The position numbers and the translations under genes are program-made. The notes beneath the pieces were generated by a model. That model was not told the origin of the DNA and did no database searches. It worked only from the letters and a program-made list of their open reading frames with translations. Shown piece after piece: positions 21,496-29,244 of a stretch of DNA of 64,000 nucleotides. Origin of the DNA: Halomonas sp. (GTDB lineage: Bacteria; Pseudomonadota; Gammaproteobacteria; Pseudomonadales; Halomonadaceae); the NCBI RefSeq assembly GCF_014859505.1, contig NZ_JACUUD010000001.1, positions 1 to 64,000 of the forward strand, given 5' to 3'. Positions within the stretch are counted from its first letter, which is position 1; each line of letters starts with the position of its first letter.

Positions 21496-22959
21496 TCAGG
21501 TGCTGGCGCGGGGCAGCTTGAGGAAGTGCACGTTGGACATGTGCTGCAGGATGCGAACCACCTGGCAGCTGTAGCCGAACTCGTTGTCGTACCAGACGTA
21601 GAGCACGGCGTTCTTGCCGTTGGCGATGGTCGCCTTGGCGTCGACGATGCCGGCGTGACGGTTGCCGACAAAGTCGGTGGAGACCACCTCGGGGGAATCG
21701 ACGTAGTCGATCTGCTTCTGGAACGGGGAGTCCAGGGACATGCGGCGCAGGAAGTCGTTGAGGGCCTCGGCGTCGGTCTCCTTCTCCAGGCGCAGATTCA
21801 GGATCGCCATGGAAACGTTGGGGGTCGGCACTCGTATGGCGTTGCCGGTGAGCTTGCCGGCGAACTCCGGCAGGGCCTTGGCCACCGCCTTGGCGGCACC
21901 GGTCTCGGTAAGCACCATGTTGAGCGGTGCGCTACGGCCGCGACGGTCACCCTTGTGGTAGTTGTCGATCAGGTTCTGGTCGTTGGTGTAGCTGTGTACC
22001 GTCTCCACGTGGCCATGCTCGACCCCGAACTCGTCGTTGAGCACCTTGAGCACCGGCACGATGGCGTTGGTGGTGCACGACGCCGCGGAGAGAATACGGT
22101 CCTCCTCGGTGATGTCGCCGTGGTTGATGCCGAAGACGATATTCTTGATGTCGCCCTTGCCCGGCGCGGTGAGGAGCGCCTTGGCCACACCCTTGCACGC
22201 CAGGTGCTGGCCGAGGCCCGCCTCGTCGCGCCAGATGCCGGTGTTGTCCACCACCACGGCGTTGTCGATGCCGTAGGCGGTATAGTCCACGTCTGCGGGC
22301 GAATCGGCGTAGATCACCTGGATGACGTTACCGTTTGCGGTAATGGTGCGAGCTTCCACGTCGACGCTGATGGTGCCGTCGAAGGGGCCATGGACGGAAT
22401 CGCGGCGCAGGAGGCTCGCGCGCTTCTCGAGGTCCTTGGCAATATCGCCGCGACCACGCACGACGATGGCGCGCAGGCGCAGCAGGTTGCCGCCGCCGGC
22501 CTTCTCCACCAGCACCCGGGCCAGGATGCGCCCGATACGCCCGAAGCCGTAGAGCACGACGTCCTTGGGTTCGCCGTTGTTGCCGGCGGGGTCGTGCTGG
22601 TCGACGATCTCGGCCAGTTCCCTGCGCAGGAAGGCCACGGCGTCGCCGCCGCCCTGCTTCTTGAAGGCCACGCCGAGCTTGCCAACATCGACATGGGCCG
22701 GGCCCAGGTTGAGCTCGCCCATGGCCTGGACCAGCGGAAAGGTGTCCTGCACGGAGAGTTCGGTTCCCTCGACCTTCCGCACATAGCGGTGGTCCTTCAG
22801 GATGCGGATCACGCTGCGGTTGAAGAGCGACCGCCCGTAGAGAGTGGTGACCACGTTGTTATGACGGTAGAGCCTACCGATCATCGGGATCATCTGCTCG
22901 GCAAGCGCCTGGTTGTCGTGCCATTCCTGGAAGACGGTATCGGAGGGTTGCTGACTCAC
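21496..22959 (-). CDS. gap: Glyceraldehyde-3-phosphate dehydrogenase, long form
   Basis: Enzyme of 487 residues that oxidises glyceraldehyde 3-phosphate to 1,3-bisphosphoglycerate. It has an N-terminal extension of about 130 residues before the Rossmann motif (YGFGRIGR), and the catalytic SAASCTTNAIVP with Cys near 295. This long form sits beside mfd and nqr in Pseudomonas (PA3001 position), as here. I prefer the GTG at 22959 (giving MSQQPSD) to the in-frame GTG at 22971, because a GTGAGG signal precedes it. It is expressed from its own promoter. Confidence 0.95.
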   Translation of the reverse strand: MSQQPSDTVFQEWHDNQALAEQMIPMIGRLYRHNNVVTTLYGRSLFNRSVIRILKDHRYVRKVEGTELSVQDTFPLVQAMGELNLGPAHVDVGKLGVAFKKQGGGDAVAFLRRELAEIVDQHDPAGNNGEPKDVVLYGFGRIGRILARVLVEKAGGGNLLRLRAIVVRGRGDIAKDLEKRASLLRRDSVHGPFDGTISVDVEARTITANGNVIQVIYADSPADVDYTAYGIDNAVVVDNTGIWRDEAGLGQHLACKGVAKALLTAPGKGDIKNIVFGINHGDITEEDRILSAASCTTNAIVPVLKVLNDEFGVEHGHVETVHSYTNDQNLIDNYHKGDRRGRSAPLNMVLTETGAAKAVAKALPEFAGKLTGNAIRVPTPNVSMAILNLRLEKETDAEALNDFLRRMSLDSPFQKQIDYVDSPEVVSTDFVGNRHAGIVDAKATIANGKNAVLYVWYDNEFGYSCQVVRILQHMSNVHFLKLPRAST

Positions 22960-22994
22960 GTGCGGCCTCACTGTGGGGTTGAAGGGTCGCCGCC

Positions 22995-23022
22995 ATTATC
23001 CGGAGCCCGCCCCCGGGGTCAA
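22995..23022 (-). promoter_or_regulatory. Promoter of gap
   Basis: On the minus strand: -35 TTGACC (23017-23022), a 16-bp GC-rich spacer, and -10 GATAAT (22995-23000), about 36 bp upstream of the gap start. Confidence 0.6.
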
Positions 23023-23180
23023 TCGCAGGATGGTCGCAGCCGCTGTAGCGGCATTACACAAATGCCCCAGAAAAGGGCCCCGCGCGACTACAAATCGGCG
23101 GCCGCCTGGGATCTGGTATCATACGTGCATCGAACCCACCCAGGACCCAGGCGGGCCCCGCCCGTCGTTAGCCAACCGAC

Positions 23181-26100
23181 GTGACCATGCTCAATTTCTC
23201 GCCGCTGGATCCGCCCCGCCCCGAAGGCGTGCGCGACACCCTCTACTGGCAGGCCCCCCATGGCAGCGCCGCCGCCCTGGCCCTGGCGCGCCTGGCCGAG
23301 GATGCCCCGCTGCTGGTGATCACCGCCGATACCGCCCAGGCGCTGCGCCTGGAGAGCGAACTCGCCTTCTACAGCCGAGTGCCGGTGCTGCCCTTCCCCG
23401 ACTGGGAAACCCTGCCCTACGACAGCTTCTCCCCCCACCAGGACATCGTCTCGGCGCGGCTGCGCACCCTGCGCCGCCTGCAGGACGGCGAGCATGGCAT
23501 CGTGCTGGTGCCCATCAACACCCTGATGCAACGCCTGCCGCCGGTGGAGTACATCGCCGGACGGGTACTCACCCTGGAGGTGGGCCAGCGACTGGATCGC
23601 GAACGCTTTCGCGAAGCGCTCTCCCGGGCCGGCTATCGAGCGGTGGAGACCGTCTTCGAACCCGGCGAGTACGCCCTGCGCGGCGCCCTGATCGACCTCT
23701 TCCCCATGGGCACCGAGGCGCCGCTGCGCATCGACCTGTTCGACGACGAGATCGACACCCTGCGCCGCTTCGACCCGGACACCCAGCGCAGCCAGGAGAA
23801 GGTCGAGGCGGTGGAACTGCTGCCGGCCCACGAATACTCGCTGTCGCGTAGCGCCATCGCCTGTTTCCGCGAGGGCTTCGAGACCCTCTTCGACGTCGAC
23901 CCGCGCCAGTGCCCGCTCTATGTGGATGCCCTCAAGGGCATCCCCTCGCCTGGCCTGGAACAGTACCTGCCACTGTTCTTCGAACAGACCGCGACGCTCT
24001 TCGAACACCTCGCCGAAGGCACGCGAGTCGCCCTGATGCCCGACGTCCACGCCGCCGCAGAGCACCACTGGGCGGCCATCGAGAGCCGCTTCGAGAACCT
24101 CCGCGTCGACCCCGCTCGACCGCTACTGCCCCCCCACCGGGCCTTCGTGCCGGTGGCCGAGGTGTTCGGCGCCATCAGGTGCCACCCCCGGGTGGCACTT
24201 ACCGAGGACGTCGAGCATCGCCACGCCCTCGCCCCCGCCAGCCAGGCGCTCCCCGAAGTGGGCATCAACGCGAGGGCGAAGGCCCCCCTGGCGGCGCTGT
24301 CGTCGTTTCTCGCCGACCACGCCCTGTCCCGGGTGCTGTTCGTGGCGGAATCCCGCGGGCGGCGCGAGGCCCTGGAGGAGGTCCTCGCCCCCCTGCGCCT
24401 CAGCCTGCCCCACGTGGCTGACTTCGCCGACTTCCTCGCCGGCGACAGCGCCATGGCGATCACCGAAGGCGAACTCGAGGCCGGCCTGTGGCTGACCGAG
24501 CCCGACCTCGTCGTGATCAGCGAGTCCGAGCTCTACGGCGAGGTGGTGCGCCAGACTCGCCGCCGGGAGAAGGCCACCGACGCCGACGAACTGGCCATTC
24601 GCCACCTCTCGGAGCTCCGTACCGGCTCTCCCGTGGTCCACCAGACCCATGGCGTGGGCCGCTACACGGGGCTCGAGACCCTGGAGGCCGGCGGCCAGGC
24701 CGCCGAGTTCGTGACCCTGGAGTACGCCGAAGGCGCCAGGCTCTATGTACCGGTGGAGAGCCTGCACCTGATATCGCGCTATGCCGGCGCCGACGACGAA
24801 CTCGCCCCGCTGCATCGCCTCGGCTCCGACCAGTGGGAGAAGGCCCGCCGCAAGGCCGCCGAGAAGATCCGCGACACCGCCGCCGAGCTGCTCGACATCT
24901 ACGCCCGCCGCGAGGCCCGGGAGGGGTTTGCCTGCGCGCCCCCCGACGCCGAGTACGCCCGTTTCGCCGCCGGTTTCCCCTTCGAGGAGACCCCGGACCA
25001 GCGCGCCGCCATCGCCGCGGTGATCGAGGACATGACCGCCCCCAGGCCCATGGACCGGGTGGTGTGTGGCGACGTGGGCTTCGGCAAGACCGAGGTAGCG
25101 ATGCGCGCCGCCTTCCTGGCGGTGCACTCCGGCCGCCAGGTGGTGGTGCTGGTGCCCACCACCCTGCTCGCCCGCCAGCACTTCGAGAACTTCCGCGACC
25201 GCTTCGCCGATACCGCGGTCAACATCGAACTGGTCTCGCGCTTCACCGCCGGCAAGGGCCAGGCCGCCGCCATGGGCCGCATCGAGGAGGGTCAGGCGGA
25301 CATCGTCATCGGCACCCACAAGCTGCTCGCCAAGTCGATGAAGCTGCCGAAGATGGGGCTTCTGATCATCGACGAGGAGCACCGCTTCGGGGTCGCCCAG
25401 AAGGAGCGCCTGAAGCAGCTGCGCGCCGAGGTGGACATCCTCACCATGACCGCCACCCCGATCCCGCGCACCCTCAACATGGCGATGAGCGGCATCCGCG
25501 ACCTCTCCATCATCGCCACGCCCCCGGCGCGGCGTCTGTCGGTCAAGACCTTCGTACAGCGCCGCGAGGAGCCGATCATCAAGGAGGCCATCCTGCGCGA
25601 GATCCTGCGCGGCGGCCAGGTCTACTTCCTCCACAACGAGGTCAAGACCATCGAGACAGCCGCCGAGAAAGTGCGCGAACTGGTACCGGAGGCGCGGGTC
25701 GGAGTGGCCCACGGCCAGCTGCCGGAACGGGCACTCGAGCGCATCATGTCGGACTTCTACCACAAGCGCTTCAATGTGCTGGTCTGCTCCACCATCATCG
25801 AGACCGGCATCGACGTACCCAGCGCCAACACCATCCTGATCGAGCGCGCCGACAAGTTCGGCCTGGCCCAGCTGCACCAGCTGCGTGGTCGGGTCGGGCG
25901 CAGCCACCACCAGGCCTACGCCTACCTGCTGACGCCGCCGCCCAGTGCCATGACCCGGGACGCCGTCAAGCGCCTGGAGGCCATCGCCGGGGCCGAGGCG
26001 CTGGGGGCCGGCTTCACCCTAGCCAGCCATGACATGGAGATCCGCGGCGCCGGCGAGCTGCTCGGCGAGGAGCAGAGCGGCCAGATGGAGGCGATCGGCT

Positions 26101-26636
26101 ACGGCCTCTACATGCAGATGCTCGACCGCGCCGTAGCGGCGATTCGCGCCGGCAAGACGCCCAACATCGAGGCCCCGCTGGACGAGGGGGTCGAGGTGAG
26201 CCTCAACCTGCCTGCGCTGATCCCCGACGACTACCTGCATGACGTCCAGCAGCGCCTGGTGATGTACAAGCGCATCTCCAGCGCCGCCGACGAAGCGGCG
26301 CTCAAGGAGCTGCGAGTGGAGATGATCGACCGCTTCGGCCTGCTGCCGGCACCGGTCAAGACCCTGCTGCGCCAGACGAAGCTGCGCCAGCGCGCCGAGC
26401 AGCTGGGCATCGTGAAGCTGGAGGCGGGCCCCGAGCGCGGCCGTGTGATCTTCGGCGGCCACACCCGGGTCGATCCGCTGACCCTGGTGGAACTGATCCA
26501 GCGCGAACCCGCGCGCTATCGCCTCGACGGCGCCGACACCCTGCGCTTCGAGGCGACCATGGGCAACGAGGAGGCCCGCTTCCAGGCCCTGGAACAGCTG
26601 CTCGAGACTCTCAACCGCAAGGCCGAAGCCGCCTGA
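23181..26636 (+). CDS. mfd: Transcription-repair coupling factor
   Basis: Protein of 1151 residues, the usual Mfd length. It displaces stalled RNA polymerase and recruits UvrA for strand-specific repair. The N-terminal UvrB-like modules (residues 1-450) precede the RNA-polymerase-interaction domain with HQTHGVGRYTGLE, then the helicase motor with GDVGFGKTE (about 631-639), DEEH (about 731) and the TATPIPRT motif, and the C-terminal TRCF domain. The ORF starts with GTG at 23181; the ATG two codons on (23187) is an equally good start. It diverges from gap, as in Pseudomonas. Confidence 0.98.
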   Translation: MTMLNFSPLDPPRPEGVRDTLYWQAPHGSAAALALARLAEDAPLLVITADTAQALRLESELAFYSRVPVLPFPDWETLPYDSFSPHQDIVSARLRTLRRLQDGEHGIVLVPINTLMQRLPPVEYIAGRVLTLEVGQRLDRERFREALSRAGYRAVETVFEPGEYALRGALIDLFPMGTEAPLRIDLFDDEIDTLRRFDPDTQRSQEKVEAVELLPAHEYSLSRSAIACFREGFETLFDVDPRQCPLYVDALKGIPSPGLEQYLPLFFEQTATLFEHLAEGTRVALMPDVHAAAEHHWAAIESRFENLRVDPARPLLPPHRAFVPVAEVFGAIRCHPRVALTEDVEHRHALAPASQALPEVGINARAKAPLAALSSFLADHALSRVLFVAESRGRREALEEVLAPLRLSLPHVADFADFLAGDSAMAITEGELEAGLWLTEPDLVVISESELYGEVVRQTRRREKATDADELAIRHLSELRTGSPVVHQTHGVGRYTGLETLEAGGQAAEFVTLEYAEGARLYVPVESLHLISRYAGADDELAPLHRLGSDQWEKARRKAAEKIRDTAAELLDIYARREAREGFACAPPDAEYARFAAGFPFEETPDQRAAIAAVIEDMTAPRPMDRVVCGDVGFGKTEVAMRAAFLAVHSGRQVVVLVPTTLLARQHFENFRDRFADTAVNIELVSRFTAGKGQAAAMGRIEEGQADIVIGTHKLLAKSMKLPKMGLLIIDEEHRFGVAQKERLKQLRAEVDILTMTATPIPRTLNMAMSGIRDLSIIATPPARRLSVKTFVQRREEPIIKEAILREILRGGQVYFLHNEVKTIETAAEKVRELVPEARVGVAHGQLPERALERIMSDFYHKRFNVLVCSTIIETGIDVPSANTILIERADKFGLAQLHQLRGRVGRSHHQAYAYLLTPPPSAMTRDAVKRLEAIAGAEALGAGFTLASHDMEIRGAGELLGEEQSGQMEAIGYGLYMQMLDRAVAAIRAGKTPNIEAPLDEGVEVSLNLPALIPDDYLHDVQQRLVMYKRISSAADEAALKELRVEMIDRFGLLPAPVKTLLRQTKLRQRAEQLGIVKLEAGPERGRVIFGGHTRVDPLTLVELIQREPARYRLDGADTLRFEATMGNEEARFQALEQLLETLNRKAEAA

Positions 26637-26837
26637 CCGTGCTGATGATCCCCGGGTCGCGATCCAGGGGTGCGCGCAGGGCTGGCGTACCGTGACGACT
26701 CGGGGCAATCTACACTGTCGGTTGAGCGTTTCATCGCACCCGATAACCGACGGCGACAGGCAGGGAGCGCCGGGCGCCCACGACGATGGTTGGCGTCGAC
26801 CCCAGGGTCGGCGCCCCACACGAGAAGAATGACGTTG

Positions 26838-27863
26838 ATGAACATCCCGATACTGGCAAGGCGCACGGTCCGCGGCGCCATTACTCTGGGCCTCTCCGCC
26901 CTGCTCACTACCGGCGCCCTGGCTGAGGAGCGCGACCGGCCCCGAGGCCATTTCCCGCTGCCGGAATCCGGCAATGTGATCGGCGAGAAATACACGATCA
27001 CGGTCCAGGAGGGGGACACCCTGGTCGATCTGGGCCGTACCCACAACGTGGGCTACGAGGCCATCCGCATGGCCAACCCGGACGTCAGCATCTGGGCGCC
27101 CTTCGAGGGCACCGAGGTCGTGATCCCCGACCAGCACATCCTCCCGGACGCCGAGCGTGAAGGCATCGTGATCAACCTCTCCGAGATGCGGCTCTACTAT
27201 TATTCCGCTCCCGGGGTCGTGGAGACCTACCCGATCAGCGTGGGCCGCGACGGCTTCGGCACCCCGGTGGGCGTGACCCGCACCACCGTCAAGGTGAAGG
27301 ACCCGGCCTGGTCGCCGCCCCGTTCCATGCGCGCCGAAGCCGCCGCCCGCGGAGAGCCGGTCCCCGCGGTGGTCCCCCCAGGCCCGGACAACCCGCTGGG
27401 CCGTCACGCCATCCTGCTGGGCATCCCCAGCTACCTGATCCACGGTACCAACCGTCCCGACGGCGTCGGCATGCGCGCCAGCCGCGGCTGCATCCGCATG
27501 TTCCCCGAGGACATCGAGTCGCTCTACGAGCGCGTGCCCAGCGGCACCCGGGTCAACATCATCGACCAGCCCTTCAAGGCCGGCTGGGCCCCGGATGGCA
27601 CCCTCTATGCCCAGTCCTTCCCGCCGCTGGAGGAGAACGAGGGCAGCGTCGAACCGCTGCTCAACGCCATCGAGACCGTGGCCAGGGCCTTCGGCGACGA
27701 GAAGCCACCGGTGGACTACGCCCGGCTGCGCGAACTGGTGGAGCAGCCCGACGGGCTGATCGTCTCGCTGCTGCACACCGCCGACGAAGCCCCCACCCCC
27801 GCCACGCCCTCTCCCGAGGTGGAAAGCCTCTTCGGCGGCGAGCTGGAGCTCAGCGTGAGGTAA
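26838..27863 (+). CDS. LysM L,D-transpeptidase (ErfK/YbiS type)
   Basis: Periplasmic enzyme of 341 residues: signal peptide (about 1-30, ending ALA), LysM-type peptidoglycan-binding segment (about 45-95, ITVQEGDTLVDLG), and YkuD catalytic domain with the IHGTNRP and SRGCIRM motifs (catalytic Cys near 217). E. coli homologues attach Braun lipoprotein to peptidoglycan. Here the converging neighbour encodes an Lpp-like lipoprotein ending in Lys, so this gene probably makes that link. An in-frame extension to 26670 lacks a signal-like start, so the ATG at 26838 was chosen. Confidence 0.93.
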   Translation: MNIPILARRTVRGAITLGLSALLTTGALAEERDRPRGHFPLPESGNVIGEKYTITVQEGDTLVDLGRTHNVGYEAIRMANPDVSIWAPFEGTEVVIPDQHILPDAEREGIVINLSEMRLYYYSAPGVVETYPISVGRDGFGTPVGVTRTTVKVKDPAWSPPRSMRAEAAARGEPVPAVVPPGPDNPLGRHAILLGIPSYLIHGTNRPDGVGMRASRGCIRMFPEDIESLYERVPSGTRVNIIDQPFKAGWAPDGTLYAQSFPPLEENEGSVEPLLNAIETVARAFGDEKPPVDYARLRELVEQPDGLIVSLLHTADEAPTPATPSPEVESLFGGELELSVR

Positions 27864-27897
27864 CGGCCGACCCGATACCTTAAACAAGAACCTCGAA

Positions 27898-27931
27898 ACA
27901 AGAAGACCCCGCCGAGGCGGGGTCTTCTTGT
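27898..27931. terminator. Bidirectional terminator between L,D-transpeptidase and lipoprotein genes
   Basis: A perfect 16-bp stem (ACAAGAAGACCCCGCC and its complement) around a two-base centre lies between two convergent genes. T-rich stem ends on both strands allow it to stop transcripts from either side. Confidence 0.88.
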
Positions 27932-27979
27932 GGTGCAGAACCGCTATTGCCCGAGGGCAGCACCGGCACTCCGGCAGGA

Positions 27980-28243
27980 TTACTTCTGCATGGAGCGCTG
28001 GAACATGCGGTTCATTTCGTCGCGGTTCTGCTCGGACATCTGCAGGGCCGCCTGGGCGTCGCGCTGTGCCTGGTTGGCGGTGTTCTGAGCCTGGGTAGCG
28101 ATGCTGCGAGCTTCTGCAGCGTCGGCCTGTGCGGACTCGGCGGTCTGGCGGACTTCTTCCAGGGCGCCACTAGAGGCACAGCCAGCCAGAATGGCCAGGG
28201 AGGCAGCGGCGGCGGTCAGCTTCAGGGTGGTCTTCAGAGTCAT
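27980..28243 (-). CDS. Lpp/OprI-like outer-membrane lipoprotein
   Basis: Lipoprotein of 87 residues with a lipobox (ILAGC, Cys22) and a single long amphipathic helix rich in Ala, Gln and Glu with heptad spacing, as in Braun lipoprotein and OprI. The last residue is Lys87, the residue by which Lpp is joined to peptidoglycan. AAGGAG precedes the ATG. A strong TATAAT box and a structured leader of about 115 nt upstream suggest high expression. It lies between two L,D-transpeptidase genes, one converging and one upstream on the same strand. Confidence 0.92.
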   Translation of the reverse strand: MTLKTTLKLTAAAASLAILAGCASSGALEEVRQTAESAQADAAEARSIATQAQNTANQAQRDAQAALQMSEQNRDEMNRMFQRSMQK

Positions 28244-28285
28244 GGTGTTCTCCTTGAGTCTTCCTTGGGTACTGCGTTGGTGATT

Positions 28286-28371
28286 GCCTGAGGTCAGGCT
28301 TCCTGCACGAGCAGGCCATCTTGCAGCGACTTGTGCTGCTTAGCACAGGAGTCAAACGCTGTTTTATTATA
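28286..28371 (-). promoter_or_regulatory. Promoter and structured leader of the lipoprotein gene
   Basis: On the minus strand a TATAAT -10 box (28366-28371) is followed by a leader with three short hairpins: GTGCT/AGCAC (28332-28345), CCTGC/GCAGG (near 28301-28314) and GCCTGA/TCAGGC (28286-28299). The -35 element is not clear. The structures could stabilise an abundant mRNA. Confidence 0.45.
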
Positions 28372-28421
28372 GACAAACGCGCTTGTCCATAGCTTTGATC
28401 TTCCCTTACGCAAGTAACAGC

Positions 28422-29036
28422 CTAGCGGATCACGACGCGGGTGCCAATGTCGATCAGCGCGGCGAGCCGTTCAATCTGTTCATCGGTCACCGCCACGCAC
28501 CCCTGGGTCCAGTGGAACTGCTGGTGAATAGCGGGGTCGCCCTTGCCGATCCCGTGGATACCGATGAAGCCGCCCAGGGCAGTCTGCTGGGGTGGATACC
28601 CCTGGCGCCGGTAGTAGTCGTAGTAGTCGTCGTAATCCTGCTGGGTAAAGACCCCCTCCTCCAGTGCCATGCGCGCATGGGACGGCGTGGGGTAATCGAT
28701 CCCGATGAAGATGTGCCAGTCGCTCTCGTGGTTGAAGCGATTGACCCGGAACTCACCCAGGGGCGTGACGTTGCTGCCACGCCGCCGCGCCGCGCTGGCG
28801 CCGCCACGGCCGAGCGAGATCGGGGCGAAACGGTCCAACTGGCGGTTGCCTCGGTAGAGGGTGAGAGTCGCCTCGCGGTCGTCTACCAGCACCCACACCT
28901 CGTCGTCATGGCGGGGCACATGGGCACGAGACAGCACGGTCTCGATCAGGTTGGCGGAGGCCCCCTGGGTCCCGAGCAGCGCCACGGGTGCGCCCAGGGC
29001 CAGCAGGGTGAAACGGCGACGGGAAAGCGGAGTCAT
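28422..29036 (-). CDS. L,D-transpeptidase family protein, Tat-type signal
   Basis: Protein of 204 residues. The N-terminus has a twin-arginine motif (SRRRFTLL) ahead of a hydrophobic stretch, so export in folded form by the Tat system is likely. The catalytic YkuD region has IHGIG and HWTQGCVAV with Cys180; the usual Ser-His/Arg before Gly-Cys is replaced by Thr-Gln. No LysM segment is present. The family cross-links peptidoglycan or trims it, and the adjacent lipoprotein gene suggests work on the same envelope layer. The start at 29036 is chosen for the signal; its ribosome-binding site is weak. Confidence 0.88.
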   Translation of the reverse strand: MTPLSRRRFTLLALGAPVALLGTQGASANLIETVLSRAHVPRHDDEVWVLVDDREATLTLYRGNRQLDRFAPISLGRGGASAARRRGSNVTPLGEFRVNRFNHESDWHIFIGIDYPTPSHARMALEEGVFTQQDYDDYYDYYRRQGYPPQQTALGGFIGIHGIGKGDPAIHQQFHWTQGCVAVTDEQIERLAALIDIGTRVVIR

Positions 29037-29174
29037 CGATAGGTCGCTCGAGCCGGGAAGGTGAGTGAATCTCCAATGTTTATAGCGCACCCAGCCCCCT
29101 TCTGTCAGGTCCCGTGCTCAACGCGGCCGGCGCTGATCCAGAGCATGGCCACCCGGCGCGGCGCCATCTAGGCT

Positions 29175-29185
29175 GGGGGGGGGGG
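29175..29185. repeat. Poly-G tract (11 G)
   Basis: An uninterrupted run of eleven G lies 60 bp before the phosphoketolase start codon, in the region expected to hold its promoter or leader. Confidence 0.9.
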
Positions 29186-29244
29186 AGACGGCGGCTCGAC
29201 CCGCCTCCCGCGTCAGGCCTCGCGTTAACCCACCAGGAGCCCCC

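Noticed and set aside
24123..25910. 595-codon frame antisense to mfd
   Set aside because: Same composition effect; no motifs, and mfd is complete on the other strand.
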